From the NCBI GenBank assembly GCA_963921195.1, contig OY992539.1, positions 207,445,035-207,509,034 on the forward strand: a stretch of DNA of 64,000 nt, in the 5' to 3' direction. Of the stretch, positions 23,219-34,760 are shown piece after piece. The position numbers and the translations under genes are program-made. Every line of letters starts with the position of its first letter. Positions within the stretch are counted from its first letter, which is position 1. The notes under the pieces were generated by a model that saw only the letters and a list, made by a program, of their open reading frames with translations, was not told the origin of the DNA and ran no database searches. Source of the stretch: Pegoplata infirma. Lineage: Eukaryota; Arthropoda; Insecta; Diptera; Anthomyiidae.

Positions 23219-24579
23219 TTTACTATCAGAAAAATTAGACTTTTTCTTGAGCGGACATTTTCAAAATTTCAAAAATTTTCTTAAGTTCTACAACTTTTTC
23301 TATAGAAATAAATTTTTAAAATTTGGAAATGTTTGTCTACAAAAAATAATACTAAACAATTGGTATGCACTAAAAAATTGTAAATAATGATGCAAATATG
23401 ACCTAAGGTTCCCTTTAAGAAAAATTTATTAACTTTAAATTAACTTTAACTTTAAAATGTTCCTCCCCCCCCCCCCCCCTACAAACTCAAGCGCTCGATC
23501 CACGGATAGTATAACTTAAAAGATCTTCGCTCCCATTGAGTTCGTTATTACCAAACTTCTTTAAATTTGCATTTCCATTATTTAATTATTCCAATTTTAA
23601 TTAATCATTAACTTAGTTATGGCAACCCTACGCAATAAGTCTCCAGTTGCCATTTCGCATTTATTTCCTACGGTCGTTATAATGTCCGTCGTCCGTTTAA
23701 ATTCTTAAAAAAATAATTAAATCAGTGCTTTAACTAAAAATAATACAAAGTTTTTATAAAATATTATAAATTAATTAAACAATTAAATTAAAAAATGCGT
23801 TAATTTGTGAATTTATATGTATTTTTCTATTGTCGAAATTCTTTTTGTTCTTTAATGTTCTCTAGTTTTCTTTTTCATTGTTCGTAATTTGGTTGTCGCA
23901 AATCTATGCCGAAAATAAAAAAAAATGTGAAAAAATAAGAAGAGTAAAATAATCACTCTCATTGGAGAGTTATTGAGTAAAGTGTTTTTGTTATTAGATT
24001 TGACCCAAAGGGAAAAAGTTTAGGCATCCGGTTTTTTTTACGCAGACAAATGCAATTGATATATGTATAAGAAATATCACTCTCATTGCAGTGTTAGTTA
24101 ATTGAGTGTTTTAAAATTCCCTTTGACCTAAAGAGTACCCAAAGCTCCAAATTGAGTGTGCTAAAGGTGTTTGTTTTTGCATACATATTTTGTAATGCAA
24201 TTGATATAAGAAATATTTGTTGTTTTGTTTGCTAAGACTACACTAGTGTTGCTAAATCTTAAAATAAACGGTAATCAGAAATATGCAATGATATTTTACT
24301 CAACAAAAGAGGTAAGTTTTATTCAACTAAATCCACGGGGAAAGGGGTAATAGAAAATACCCAAACCAAACCCCCTACCCCCCACAAACAGAATTTGAAA
24401 ATAAAGGAAAAATATAAAAAGAAAGGACAAAAGAAAAGGAAATGGGGTAAAAAGATAGGAAAAAAGAATAGAAATAATCTGTAGGAAAAAAGACTCGGGA
24501 TCATAAAATTTGTCTAGGAAAAACCTCCAATTTAGGACGATCTGCAATTTTTTTCTAAGCTAAGTGCCCAAAGAGACGA
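23219..24579. other. Gene-free stretch with a poly-C run
   Basis: A C run of about 16 bases lies at 23465-23480. Two overlapping minus-strand frames at 24319-24547 encode only Phe/Leu-rich strings from A-rich DNA and are not credible genes. Confidence 0.5.
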
Positions 24580-25640
24580 AATGTGTCTAAAAAAAATGTT
24601 AGAATTTTTCTATTGGAAAAAGTCTTGGAATCTTTGAATTTTTCCTATGAAAAAAAGTATCTATTTTTTTGAAAAATTTCCAGATTCTAATACATTTATT
24701 TTTATATTATTTTTAAATATTTCTTGAATATTTTTCCTAAGAAAAAATATTCTCAGGTTTTTCCTATAGAAAAATTCTCAGACTTTTCCTATAAAAACAT
24801 TTTAAGAGTTTCTCTTAAATATAGGAAAACCCTAAGAAATTGTCTGTAGTAAAAGTCTGAGAATCTATATAGGAAAATTCTGATATTTTTTCAGGAAAAA
24901 TTTCAGAATTTTTCTATAAAAATAATTGTATCAGAATTTTAGAATTTATTTAAGGAACAAATTTCTAAGACATGTTAAATATTTCAGAAAAACATGCTAT
25001 TCCTATGGAAAGGAAAAGTCTGCGAAGTTTTTTGTAGGAAAAATCTAAAAATTTTTTTTCTGGAAAACTTTGAGCATTCCTCTATAGCAAAAAAATTATT
25101 AGAATCTGAGACTTTTTCTATAGAAAAAATTACTCATCGTCAAAAATTTATCTAACTAAAAAATATGTCAGCATAATAATCTGAGACTTTTTCTTTTAAA
25201 AAAATGTCTCAGTAACTAAGAATTTTGGTTGAGGAAAACTGTCTCAGAATCTGAGACTTTTAGTTTGTGAAAAATATCTTGGAATCTAAAACAGTTTCTC
25301 TAAGAAAAATATCTAAGAATCTGGGATTTTTTCCATAGGAAAATGTTTTAGAACCTGAAAAATGTCTCCAAAAATATTCTAGAATCTTACAAATTTTCTA
25401 ACAAAAAATATTTATATATATACTTTTCTTTAGGAAAAATGTCTCAGAATCTAGGAAATTTCCTCAAACTCAAGCATTAAGGTAGAACATTTTGTTAAGC
25501 TCAGGTAGATCTTTATAGGCAAGTGTTTCTGAATAGATTGATATATAGCGAAGTGTTTCGGAATAGGAAGAATGTTTCGGAATCTCAAATTTCTTTTGTG
25601 TACAAAAAATATCTCAGAAACCGAGCATTTTTCTAAGAAA
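24580..25640. repeat. Kilobase-long decayed array of the 35-bp satellite
   Basis: About thirty degenerate units are visible through words like 'gaatctgagactttttctat', 'gaaaaatgtctcagaatct' and 'ttttcctatagaaaaa'. Most units carry several changes, so this is an older, no longer homogenised array of the family found intact at 29.5 kb. Confidence 0.75.
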
Positions 25641-25648
25641 AAGTTCTA

Positions 25649-26141
25649 CACTCAAAAAAAAACTTTGTAAAATTACAAGAAAAGTTTGTTGCTTTTTCTT
25701 GCTACCTCCTATTTGACAAGAATTTCTAGGAATTTTACAAGCTTTTTACCAAAAGTTTTGTAATCTTACAAGGTTTTTACCAATAAAATTGTAAATTTAC
25801 AAATTTTTTGACACGATAAAATTCAAAGAGGTTTTGTAACTTTACTAAATTTTTTGCTACCTCCTATTTTAGAAGAATTCCTAGTAATTTTACACGCATT
25901 TTACCAATAAAATTGTAAATTTACAGTTTTTAGGCACAATAAAAATTACAAGGGATTCTCGTAAATTTATTAAATTTTTTTTTGTAAAATTAACTTGGAA
26001 ATTTGTAAAATAACAAAAAAAAAATGTAAAATTACAAAAAAATTTAAATTTCGATCCAAATTTGATTGTTTAAACTGTAAGATAATGGCAAAATGGGCTT
26101 ACGAGACTTTTCCTAGTAATTTGACAAGGTTTTTGTGTGTG
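25649..26141. mobile_element. TA-flanked MITE, CACWCAAAAAAAA family, short copy
   Basis: The ends CACTCAAAAAAAAACTTTG and the reverse complement of AAGGTTTTTGTGTGTG are flanked by TA at 25647-25648 and 26142-26143. The interior carries 'gctacctcctattt' words and 'tgtaaatttaca' palindromes. Confidence 0.75.
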
Positions 26142-26415
26142 TAGGAACAAGTTTTTAGACTGTGCGAATTTTTCAATAGAAAAAGAAACTCAGAGTAGGA
26201 ACAAGCCAGGCCGACTTTTTTCATACGACTTTACAGTTTAAAACAGTGACCGGCACGGCAAAAATTTTTTTTTTTTATTTTCTCTCCGAATCTATTATTC
26301 TCATATTTTATCACACACTTTTCAGAGCAATTTTTTATTTTTTTCATTCACAATGGTGTAACAAACGTACAGTAGTGCCAACTTAATCACATTGACTATG
26401 TGTTTATTAAAAGTA

Positions 26416-27490
26416 CACACAAAAAAAACCTTGTGAATTTACTATAAAAAGTCTATGTAGTAATACCATTTTAACAATATTTGACAGTTTGCTTGTTTTT
26501 TAACAATTAATTTTCGGTCGATTTACATTTTTATACCCTCACTTTGTCATTCCGTGTGTAACGCATCAAAATATCTGTATAGGACCCCATAAAGTATATA
26601 TATTTATGATCAGTGATCGATTCTAAGACATTCTAGGGATGTCCGTCCGTCTGTATTTAACACGATGCAGTCCAAAATAAAAGAGCTAGACTCCCAATAT
26701 TTGGCACAAATATATCTTATGTTCATATGCAGGTTAACTTCGTAAATGAGCAAAATCGGACCAGGGGGAAATAAGTTCCCCCTTGAAGAACTAAACCAAC
26801 CTCTGAAAAATACCATTTTTATACATGATTTTTTGTGTTTTTGTTTAACAAATGCAACATTTTTATGCTACAAGACCCAGCCAATTATAAAATGTCGTTT
26901 TTTGGTCCTCCCCCCTTTTATGAGCGTGGAATATTTTTTTTTTTTTGTAAATAATGATAAACTTCTTGTATTTCTTTAGTGCAAAAAGCATAAGAATGAA
27001 TTTTTAAACACATATTCAAGAGGAAATTTGCCCCCCTCACCCCCCCCAAAAAAAAGAAAACTCCCCTGCATTTTGTTTTTTCTTTTTGCTCTTACTTGTT
27101 TTTTTTTTTTTTTATTTTTAAAATGTTCTTGTAAGTAATTTTACAAATTTCCATTTTTTTTTTTTAAAACCTAGTAAATTCATGAAATTTCCTTGTAAGT
27201 TTTATTGCATCAAAAAAGTTTTAAATTTTTAATTTTATTGGTAAAAATCTTGTAAAATTACGAAAAAGCTCGTAGTTTTTACTAGGAATTCTCGCAAAAA
27301 AAGGAGGTAGCAAAAAATTTAGTAAAACAAGAAACCTCCTTGTAAGTTTAACGCGTCAAAAAGTTTGTAAATTTACAATTTTAGTTGTAAAAAGCTTGTA
27401 AAATTACAAGGAATTGTTGAATAGGAGGAATAGGAGGTAGAAAAAAAAAGTTACAAACTATTCTTGTCATTTTACAAGTTTTTTTTTAAC
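26416..27490. mobile_element. TA-flanked MITE of the same family, split by a dispersed repeat
   Basis: It starts after TA with CACACAAAAAAAACCTTGTG, is interrupted at 26530-27110 by dispersed repeat subfamily 1, and resumes with 'aggaggtagcaaaaaattta' and 'gcttgtaaaattacaagg'. The right end is approximate. Confidence 0.65.
26530..27110 (-). repeat. Dispersed fly repeat, subfamily 1 (copy D)
   Basis: The reversed order is visible: 'ttataccctcactttgtcat', 'accccataaagtatatatat', 'atgtccgtccgtctgt', 'ggtccgattttgctc' in complement, then 'cttacttgtt'. It is inserted in a TA-flanked MITE. Confidence 0.75.
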
Positions 27491-27499
27491 ATTTAAATG

Positions 27500-27700
27500 T
27501 CATTTTTTTCCGTCGCCGTCCTCCGTCATTGTTTTTGGTCTATATTCTCCAACAACGGCAAACGCCCCCCGTGCCGTGCTTACTCTATTTCTACTTTCAG
27601 AGTCTGATAAGTTTTCTATGCTAATAATGCCTCTAACAAGGGAAGTCTCCCTAGTGTCACCCGCTGATTGTAGATCAGCAAAAATAAAGGGATTTTTTTT
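27500..27700. repeat. Fragments of two MITE families
   Basis: 27505-27600 resembles the right half of the MITE at 22782-23218. 27631-27700 is a single end of the CTAACAAGGGAAGT family ('ctctaacaagggaagtctcc', 'ctagtgtcacccgctgat'). Confidence 0.6.
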
Positions 27701-29464
27701 TTTTTTTTTTTTAGATTTTACTAATTTATTAATCAAAGCATAATTTTAGGCTATTATAAATTGTAAAATTGCACATTAGAGTAGAATTTCAATCGCTATC
27801 GACTACAATAATTAGCCCCAAGGATTTGTTTTATATAGACCAACATTTTTATAGTCAACATTTTCGACACATTTATTTATTTTACTTCCAGTTAAATTAT
27901 TAAATATTTAAATTAAAATATTTTAAATTTGTTGCCTATGTTAAGGCTTTTATATAATTCAGCCTTTGGCTTCACTTTTCACGTTATATATGTCAATATC
28001 ATAAGGAATTTGGTATGTTGTGATGTATTTCTAATGTTTTTTGTTTATTGTTCTCTTGACAACAAAATACTTTTTAAAAAGCTTAACACGTAATTACTGC
28101 AGCACTGCATATAAAATGACCACCGAAAAAGATATAATGAAACAAAAAAAAAAATTTTTCAACCAACATACCACTAACATGGCATTGCAAAAAATATTTT
28201 TTAAAAGTACTTTGTTACATACATTCACTAAAAGAAGAATTTTTTCCAAAAAATAAAAAAAGATTAAAGAAAATATAGCCAATGAAGATTTTTAAAGCAG
28301 TAGTTATAGACTTTTAGTATCCCTAGACCTGTATCTAATTGTAAGTGATCCAGAAAACATTTTTAAATACTTAAATAAAATCATTTTTGCAATAGGTTTT
28401 TAATAGTATTTGTTACTTTGTTGTTGTATTTCTAAGGTAATATTTAAAAGAAAAATTACATTTGCTTAAATGTTCATTTTAGCACCTAAATGTATGCTAT
28501 GTTTTTTTTATGGTATGTAAAGTAAACATACCGATAAATACCGAGAGTATAAAGATCACTGAGTTTTTTTAATCATTTGAATTTATTCAATATTTGATTA
28601 GATTCCAGTGGAACAGAGCAGACGATAAAAGCCTATAATCTACACAGTGTCACATAAATTGTGCGCCTTATGATATGCTTTAACAAAACTCCTATTTATA
28701 TCCATAATTCAGTTTAATTAAATGGCACTAGCCTACCTGCTGCATTGTGTTTTATGATTTTGTTAGTATAAGCGCCTTAAGGTATTCTAAGTAATAATGC
28801 AATAAATGTGCAAAGGCAAATAAGGTGATTCGTGGATATCTTAAATCAAATATTATTGTCAATTTAATATTTAACACTTTTTTGCAAGGTACACGCAAAT
28901 CGATGTGATTGAAAAACACATTTTGGGGCATGTCACCGACTCAATTCCGTTCGGATTTGATAAAGTGGTTTACTCGTAAAACGCAAAACGAAAATTTTTT
29001 TCAGAATGAAATCACTTTCAAAAATCAAAGTGGAATTAAAATTTAAATTGAATTGAAAATTAAACAAAAAATATTTTGATAAAAAAATTGCATGAAAGCT
29101 GTTTAAAAATCAACAATTTTTATCCATTCCAGGTGTCTTTTCTTTAAAAATTTTCATTTGCTTAAGAAAATTTTCCATATCTAACGTAAAATGCTTTAAA
29201 ATAAAGTGTTTTGTAAATACTTCGCAAAAATGTGCTTCCTAAAGAACAAGTAAAACCAATTTTGAATAACTGACCACCAAAACTTCAAATATATAACAGA
29301 GTAAAAAATTTCAATTTCACACAAATATTTTTTTACCCCCACAAGGTTTTCGATTTCAAGTTTGTTAAACCTACATATCATACCGTAAGCAACTTGTCTT
29401 CTATTGAAGTACTTGCAATAAACGAGGTATAACAGGTAAACCATGATTAATAAGATAATTGTTG
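27701..29464. other. Gene-free AT-rich stretch
   Basis: Only three weak copies of the CCTTAAAGTATGC-like motif (28483, 28663 and 28772) were noted. The short frames on both strands at 28041-28282 overlap each other and have no recognisable domain. Confidence 0.45.
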
Positions 29465-32239
29465 CAATTTTCTCAAATTCTGAGACATTTTTCTTATAAA
29501 AAAAGTCTCAGTTTCTGAGACATTTTTCTATAAGAAAAATGTCTCAGAATCTGAGACTTTTTCTATAAGAAAAATGTCTCAGAATCTGAGACTTTTTCTA
29601 TAAGAAAAATGTCTCAGAATCTGAGACTTTTTCTATAAGAAAAATGTCTCAGAATCTGAGACTTTTTCTATAAGAAAAATGTCTCAGAATCTGAGACTTT
29701 TTCTATAAGAAAAATGTCTCAGAATCTGAGACTTTTTCTATAAGAAAAATGTCTCAGAATCTGAGACTTTTTCTATAAGAAAAATGTCTCAGAATCTGAG
29801 ACTTTTTCTATAAGAAAAATGTCTCAGAATCTGAGACTTTTTCTATAAGAAAAATGTCTCAGAATCTGAGACTTTTTCTATAAGAAAAATGTCTCAGAAT
29901 CTGAGACTTTTTCTATAAGAAAAATGTCTCAGAATCTGAGACTTTTTCTATAAGAAAAATGTCTCAGAATCTGAGACTTTTTCTATAAGAAAAATGTCTC
30001 AGAATCTGAGACTTTTTCTATAAGAAAAATGTCTCAGAATCTGAGACTTTTTCTATAAGAAAAATGTCTCAGAATCTGAGACTTTTTCTATAAGAAAAAT
30101 GTCTCAGAATCTGAGACTTTTTCTATAAGAAAAATGTCTCAGAATCTGAGACTTTTTCTATAAGAAAAATGTCTCAGAATCTGAGACTTTCTATAAGAAA
30201 AATGTCTCAGAATCTGAGACTTTTTCTATAAGAAAAATGTCTCAGAATCTGAGACTTTTTCTATAAGAAAAATGTCTCAGAATCTGAGACTTTTTCTATA
30301 AGAAAAATGTCTCAGAATCTGAGACTTTTTCTATAAGAAAAATGTCTCAGAATCTGAGACTTTTTCTATAAGAAAAATGTCTCAGAATCTGAGACTTTTT
30401 CTATAAGAAAAATGTCTCAGAATCTGAGACTTTTTCTATAAGAAAAATGTCTCAGAATCTGAGACTTTTTCTATAAGAAAAATGTCTCAGAATCTGAGAC
30501 TTTTTCTATAAGAAAAATGTCTCAGAATCTGAGACTTTTTCTATAAGAAAAATGTCTCAGAATCTGAGACTTTTTCTATAAGAAAAATGTCTCAGAATCT
30601 GAGACTTTTTCTATAAGAAAAATGTCTCAGAATCTGAGACTTTTTCTATAAGAAAAATGTCTCAGAATCTGAGACTTTTTCTATAAGAAAAATGTCTCAG
30701 AATCTGAGACTTTTTCTATAAGAAAAATGTCTCAGAATCTGAGACTTTTTCTATAAGAAAAATGTCTCAGAATCTGAGACTTTTTCTATAAGAAAAATGT
30801 CTCAGAATCTGAGACTTTTTCTATAAGAAAAATGTCTCAGAATCTGAGACTTTTTCTATAAGAAAAATGTCTCAGAATCTGAGACTTTTTCTATAAGAAA
30901 AATGTCTCAGAATCTGAGACTTTTTCTATAAGAAAAATGTCTCAGAATCTGAGACTTTTTCTATAAGAAAAATGTCTCAGAATCTGAGACTTTTTCTATA
31001 AGAAAAATGTCTCAGAATCTGAGACTTTTTCTATAAGAAAAATGTCTCAGAATCTGAGACTTTTTCTATAAGAAAAATGTCTCAGAATCTGAGACTTTTT
31101 CTATAAGAAAAATGTCTCAGAATCTGAGACTTTTTCTATAAGAAAAATGTCTCAGAATCTGAGACTTTTTCTATAAGAAAAATGTCTCAGAATCTGAGAC
31201 TTTTTCTATAAGAAAAATGTCTCAGAATCTAAAACTTTTTCTATAAGAAAAATATCTCAGAATCTGAGACTTTTTCTATAAGCAAAATGTCTCAGAATCT
31301 GAGACTTTTTCTATAAGAAAAATGTCTCAGAATCTGATACTTTTTCTATAAGAAAAATGTCTCAGAATCTGAGACTTTTTCTATAAAAAAAATGTCTCAG
31401 AATCTGAGACTTTTTCTAGATAAATATGTCTCAGAATCTGAGACTTTTTCTATAAGAAAAATGTCTCAGAATCTGAGAATTTTTCTATAAGAAAAATGTC
31501 TCAGAATCTGAGACTTTTTCTATAAGAAAAATGTCTCAGAATCTGAGACTTTTTCTATAAGAAAAATGTCTCAGAATCTGAGACTTTTTCTATAAGAAAA
31601 ATGTCTCAGAATCTGAGACTTTTTCTATAAGAAAAATGTCTCAGAATCTGAGACTTTTTCTATAAGAAAAATGTCTCAGAATCTGAGACTTTTTCTATAA
31701 GAAAAATGTCTCAGAATCTGAGACTTTTTCTATAAGAAAAATGTCTCAGAATCTAAAACTTTTTCTATAAGAAAAATATCTCAGAATCTGAGACTTTTTC
31801 TATAAGCAAAATGTCTCAGAATCTGAGACTTTTTCTATAAGAAAAATGTCTCAGAATCTGATACTTTTTCTATAAGAAAAATGTCTCAGAATCTGAGACT
31901 TTTTCTATAAGAAAAATGTCTCAGAATCTGAGACTTTTTCTAGATAAATATGTCTCAGAATCTGAGACTTTTTCTATAAGAAAAATGTCTCAGAATCTGA
32001 GAATTTTTCTATAAGAAAAATGTCTCAGAATCTGAGAATTTTTCTATAAGAAAAATGTCTCAGAATCTGAGACTTTTTCTATAAGAAAAATGTCTCAGAA
32101 TCTGAGACTTTTTCTATAAGAAAAATGTCTCAGAATCTGAGACTTTTTCTATAAGAAAAATGTCTCAGAATCTGAGACTTTTTCTGTAAGAAAAATGTCT
32201 CAGAATCTGAGACTTTTTCTGTAAGAAAAATGTCTCAGA
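29465..32239 (+). repeat. 35-bp double-palindrome satellite array (main arm)
   Basis: The unit is GTCTCAGAATCTGAGAC followed by TTTTTCTATAAGAAAAA and one T. Both halves are palindromes, with arms of 8 and 7 bp around 1 and 3 central bases. About 79 units are present. Some 48 consecutive units between 29540 and 31220 look identical apart from a 2-base deletion near 30188. The first one or two units at the left edge (29470-29520) are in the opposite orientation. From 31230 variant units appear, including the words 'ctaaaactttttct', 'aagcaaaatg', 'tgatactttttc' and 'ctagataaatatg'. Confidence 0.97.
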
Positions 32240-32927
32240 TTCTGAGACATATTTATCTAGAAAAAGTCTCAGATTCTGAGACATTTTTCTTATAGAAAAA
32301 GTCTCAGATTCTGAGACATTTTTCTTATAGAAAAAGTATCAGATTCTGAGACATTTTTCTTATAGAAAAAGTCTCAGATTCTGAGACATTTTGCTTATAG
32401 AAAAAGTCTCAGATTCTGAGATATTTTTCTTATAGAAAAAGTTTTAGATTCTGAGACATTTTTCTTATAGAAAAAGTCTCAGATTCTGAGACATTTTTCT
32501 TATAGAAAAAGTCTCAGATTCTGAGACATTTTTCTTATAGAAAAAGTCTCAGATTCTGAGACATTTTTCTTATAGAAAAAGTCTCAGATTCTGAGACATT
32601 TTTCTTATAGAAAAAGTCTCAGATTCTGAGACATTTTTCTTATAGAAAAAGTCTCAGATTCTGAGACATTTTTCTTATAGAAAAAGTCTCAGATTCTGAG
32701 ACATTTTTCTTATAGAAAAAGTCTCAGATTCTGAGACATTTTTCTTATAGAAAAAGTCTCAGATTCTGAGACATTTTTCTTATAGAAAAAGTCTCAGATT
32801 CTGAGACATTTTTCTTATAGAAAAAGTCTCAGATTCTGAGACATTTTTCTTATAGAAAAAGTCTCAGATTCTGAGACATTTTTCTTATAGAAAAAGTCTC
32901 AGATTCTGAGACATTTTTCTTATAGAA
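32240..32927 (-). repeat. 35-bp satellite array, inverted arm (left of the retrotransposon)
   Basis: After the junction palindrome GTCTCAGATTCTGAGAC (32232-32248) all units read as the reverse complement of the main arm. The first seven or so mirror the variant block at about 31755-31950. About 20 units follow before the retrotransposon interrupts a unit at 32927; the array continues at 45781. Confidence 0.95.
32924..32927 (+). other. Target site duplication AGAA, left
   Basis: AGAA directly precedes the 5' LTR and is repeated at 45781-45784 directly after the 3' LTR. Removing the element and one AGAA restores the satellite word 'cttatagaaaaagtc'. Four bases is a usual duplication size for Ty3/gypsy integrases. 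Confidence 0.9.
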
Positions 32928-33139
32928 TGTAATGGCGCTTGCTTTCAAATATATTTTTTTTTATTTATTTTAAAAATATATCCGTTAAATATTTTTGCTA
33001 TAATTTTTTTTTTGTTGTATTCACTGCCATCTGTACGTCAGTAGCCACTTTGATACTCGTAGCTACACTTTGTTGTACTGACATTTATCCTGTATTTATT
33101 TTATCATTTTTTCTCAATTTTTGGAAATAAAACGTTAAG

Positions 33140-33171
33140 TATTTAGCGCGCCGAAGCGCGTTACTAAATAC
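33140..33171 (+). promoter_or_regulatory. GC-rich hairpin in the LTR
   Basis: GTATTTAG pairs with CTAAATAC, and inside CGCGC pairs with GCGCG around a CGAA tetraloop, with a TTA bulge on one side. The inner stem stands out in a very AT-rich LTR. In the 3' LTR (42822-42853) it would lie in the 3' untranslated part of the transcript. Role unknown. Confidence 0.6.
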
Positions 33172-33994
33172 GAGGTTTCTTGGTAGCAAGAGGCAAGTAT
33201 CTTGGGCATTGTAAAGTCCAGAAGCCGTTGTGAAAAGTATACCTTTTATTCAACATAATAAAGTCTTTTTTTTTGTGAAAGTGTTTAAAAAAATTTTTCT
33301 TTAAAGTGCAGTTTTTATTTAAACAAATTTAATTTGTATTACAGTGTTTTTAATTTTCTAAGGAAAATTAAATTGTTTTTCAACAATATTTTTTTTTATA
33401 TATAAAAAAATATTTTTTTTTTTATGTGAGTATTTTCTTTTTTTTATATTTTGCAAAATTTTTCTTTTGTAGAGTATGTTACTTAAATTTTCGTGAAATA
33501 AACGAACATCAATTTTATTTGTTTTAGTTACTCAGCTTTACCTACAAAAGAAAAAAAAACAAATCAAGGGCTAAATTCTCTTCAGGGTGAATTTTGGCTA
33601 ATAGAGATTTCAAAAATTTGGTCAACTTATTTTATTAAAGGTATGTTCACTTCGACGAATTAGCTTTTGTTTAAATCAATCAGTTAAAAGATTTTTTTTA
33701 TTGATTTTAGATTGCTATATGTTATTTTTTTTGTTGGCTTAATTTTTGCTTTTGGCGGGACTTATTTTTGTACCATTTGTCCCTTTGGTGCCATCCCTTA
33801 ATGGTAATTTTTTTTTATTTAATTAATCGTTTATATAAAAATTCTTATAAAACCTTTTTGTTTTATTAGAGTTGGCACCTTGTGTAAAATACAACAACCT
33901 GCAGGCAATAGCTAAATTCGTAGCATCAACGATCAAGCGAGGAATCAAAAGCTTTTGTTTATACTTGCTCTCTCTTCTTGGTTTAGATCATCAG

Positions 33995-34001
33995 TATAAA
34001 A
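33995..34001 (+). promoter_or_regulatory. Candidate TATA box of the LTR promoter
   Basis: TATAAAA is followed about 28 bp later by TTCGGTCAACG, a possible start region. This would give U3 of about 1.1 kb and R plus U5 of about 2.1 kb. A rival candidate is TATTTATAAGG at about 35949-35959, with 'ttgcagtga' some 25 bp downstream. Confidence 0.4.
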
Positions 34002-34707
34002 ATAAAGTGTCAAAGTGCGGTTCGGTCAACGTTATTACGTTTTAGATATTGGTTTTGCCGTCGGTAAACCATTTGTTGTTTTAATTGCCCTAAAGTGTTA
34101 CTGAAATCGTCAGGAAAATCCCTTGAAAAGCACGGAAAATTTAACTTGGGTTTTCCATATTATTTTTGACGTGCATGAAAATTTTAAAATCGTGATTCAG
34201 TGATCAGAACATATTTTATTTTATTATATTTTAAATTTACACGGAAGTACAACATACAATAACAAACATACGCATACATAAAACAAAACAACATAAAATT
34301 TAACATACTAACAACCAGTGTTTAAAATTTAAAATTTGAAAAGATAAGTGTTAAAATCTACAGTGTGCAAAAAGCAAAAAAATTTTGATAAAGCAAAATA
34401 AATTCAATTTCCTTTTTTTTTAAATTTAAACAAAGTAGTAAATTTATTAAATTATCGAAATTTTAGTTTTTTATTAAATATCGCGAAATTTAATTTTTTT
34501 TGTGCCTTGGTGTAAAATTATTTTTCAAAATTTGCTAAAGAATTTATTTTGTTTTACATTATTTTTCGGTTTTTTTATTATTGTTTTCTATACTGAATTT
34601 TTTTTATATAGTTTTCTATGCCAAAGATCGTACGGTTTTATTTTGCATGGTTTAATATGGAACACACATTTTAACATATTTGTTTTTTTTTATATTAGCA
34701 AAATTGT

Positions 34708-34760
34708 CAATTCTGTTATTAACAGAATTGAACACCCACGACATTTTCTGTTAATAACAG
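34708..34760 (+). promoter_or_regulatory. Pair of palindromes in the LTR
   Basis: CAATTCTGTTA-T-TAACAGAATTG (34708-34730) is a perfect 23-bp palindrome; CTGTTA-A-TAACAG (34748-34760) is a second, sharing the half site CTGTTA. Two sites of one half-site type 28-bp apart suggest a dimeric DNA-binding protein or an RNA hairpin pair. This is inference. Confidence 0.45.

Noticed and set aside
24319..24547. Minus-strand membrane-protein-like ORFs
   Set aside because: Two overlapping frames give Phe/Leu strings from the complement of an A-rich tract, with no conserved feature.
28041..28282. Opposing small ORFs
   Set aside because: They lie over the same bases on opposite strands, are Lys/Phe-rich and show no domain.
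32939..33130. 63-codon ORF in the LTR (repeated at 42621)
   Set aside because: It begins with a non-ATG codon and gives a Phe/Tyr-rich string with no domain. It is preserved only because the LTRs are identical.
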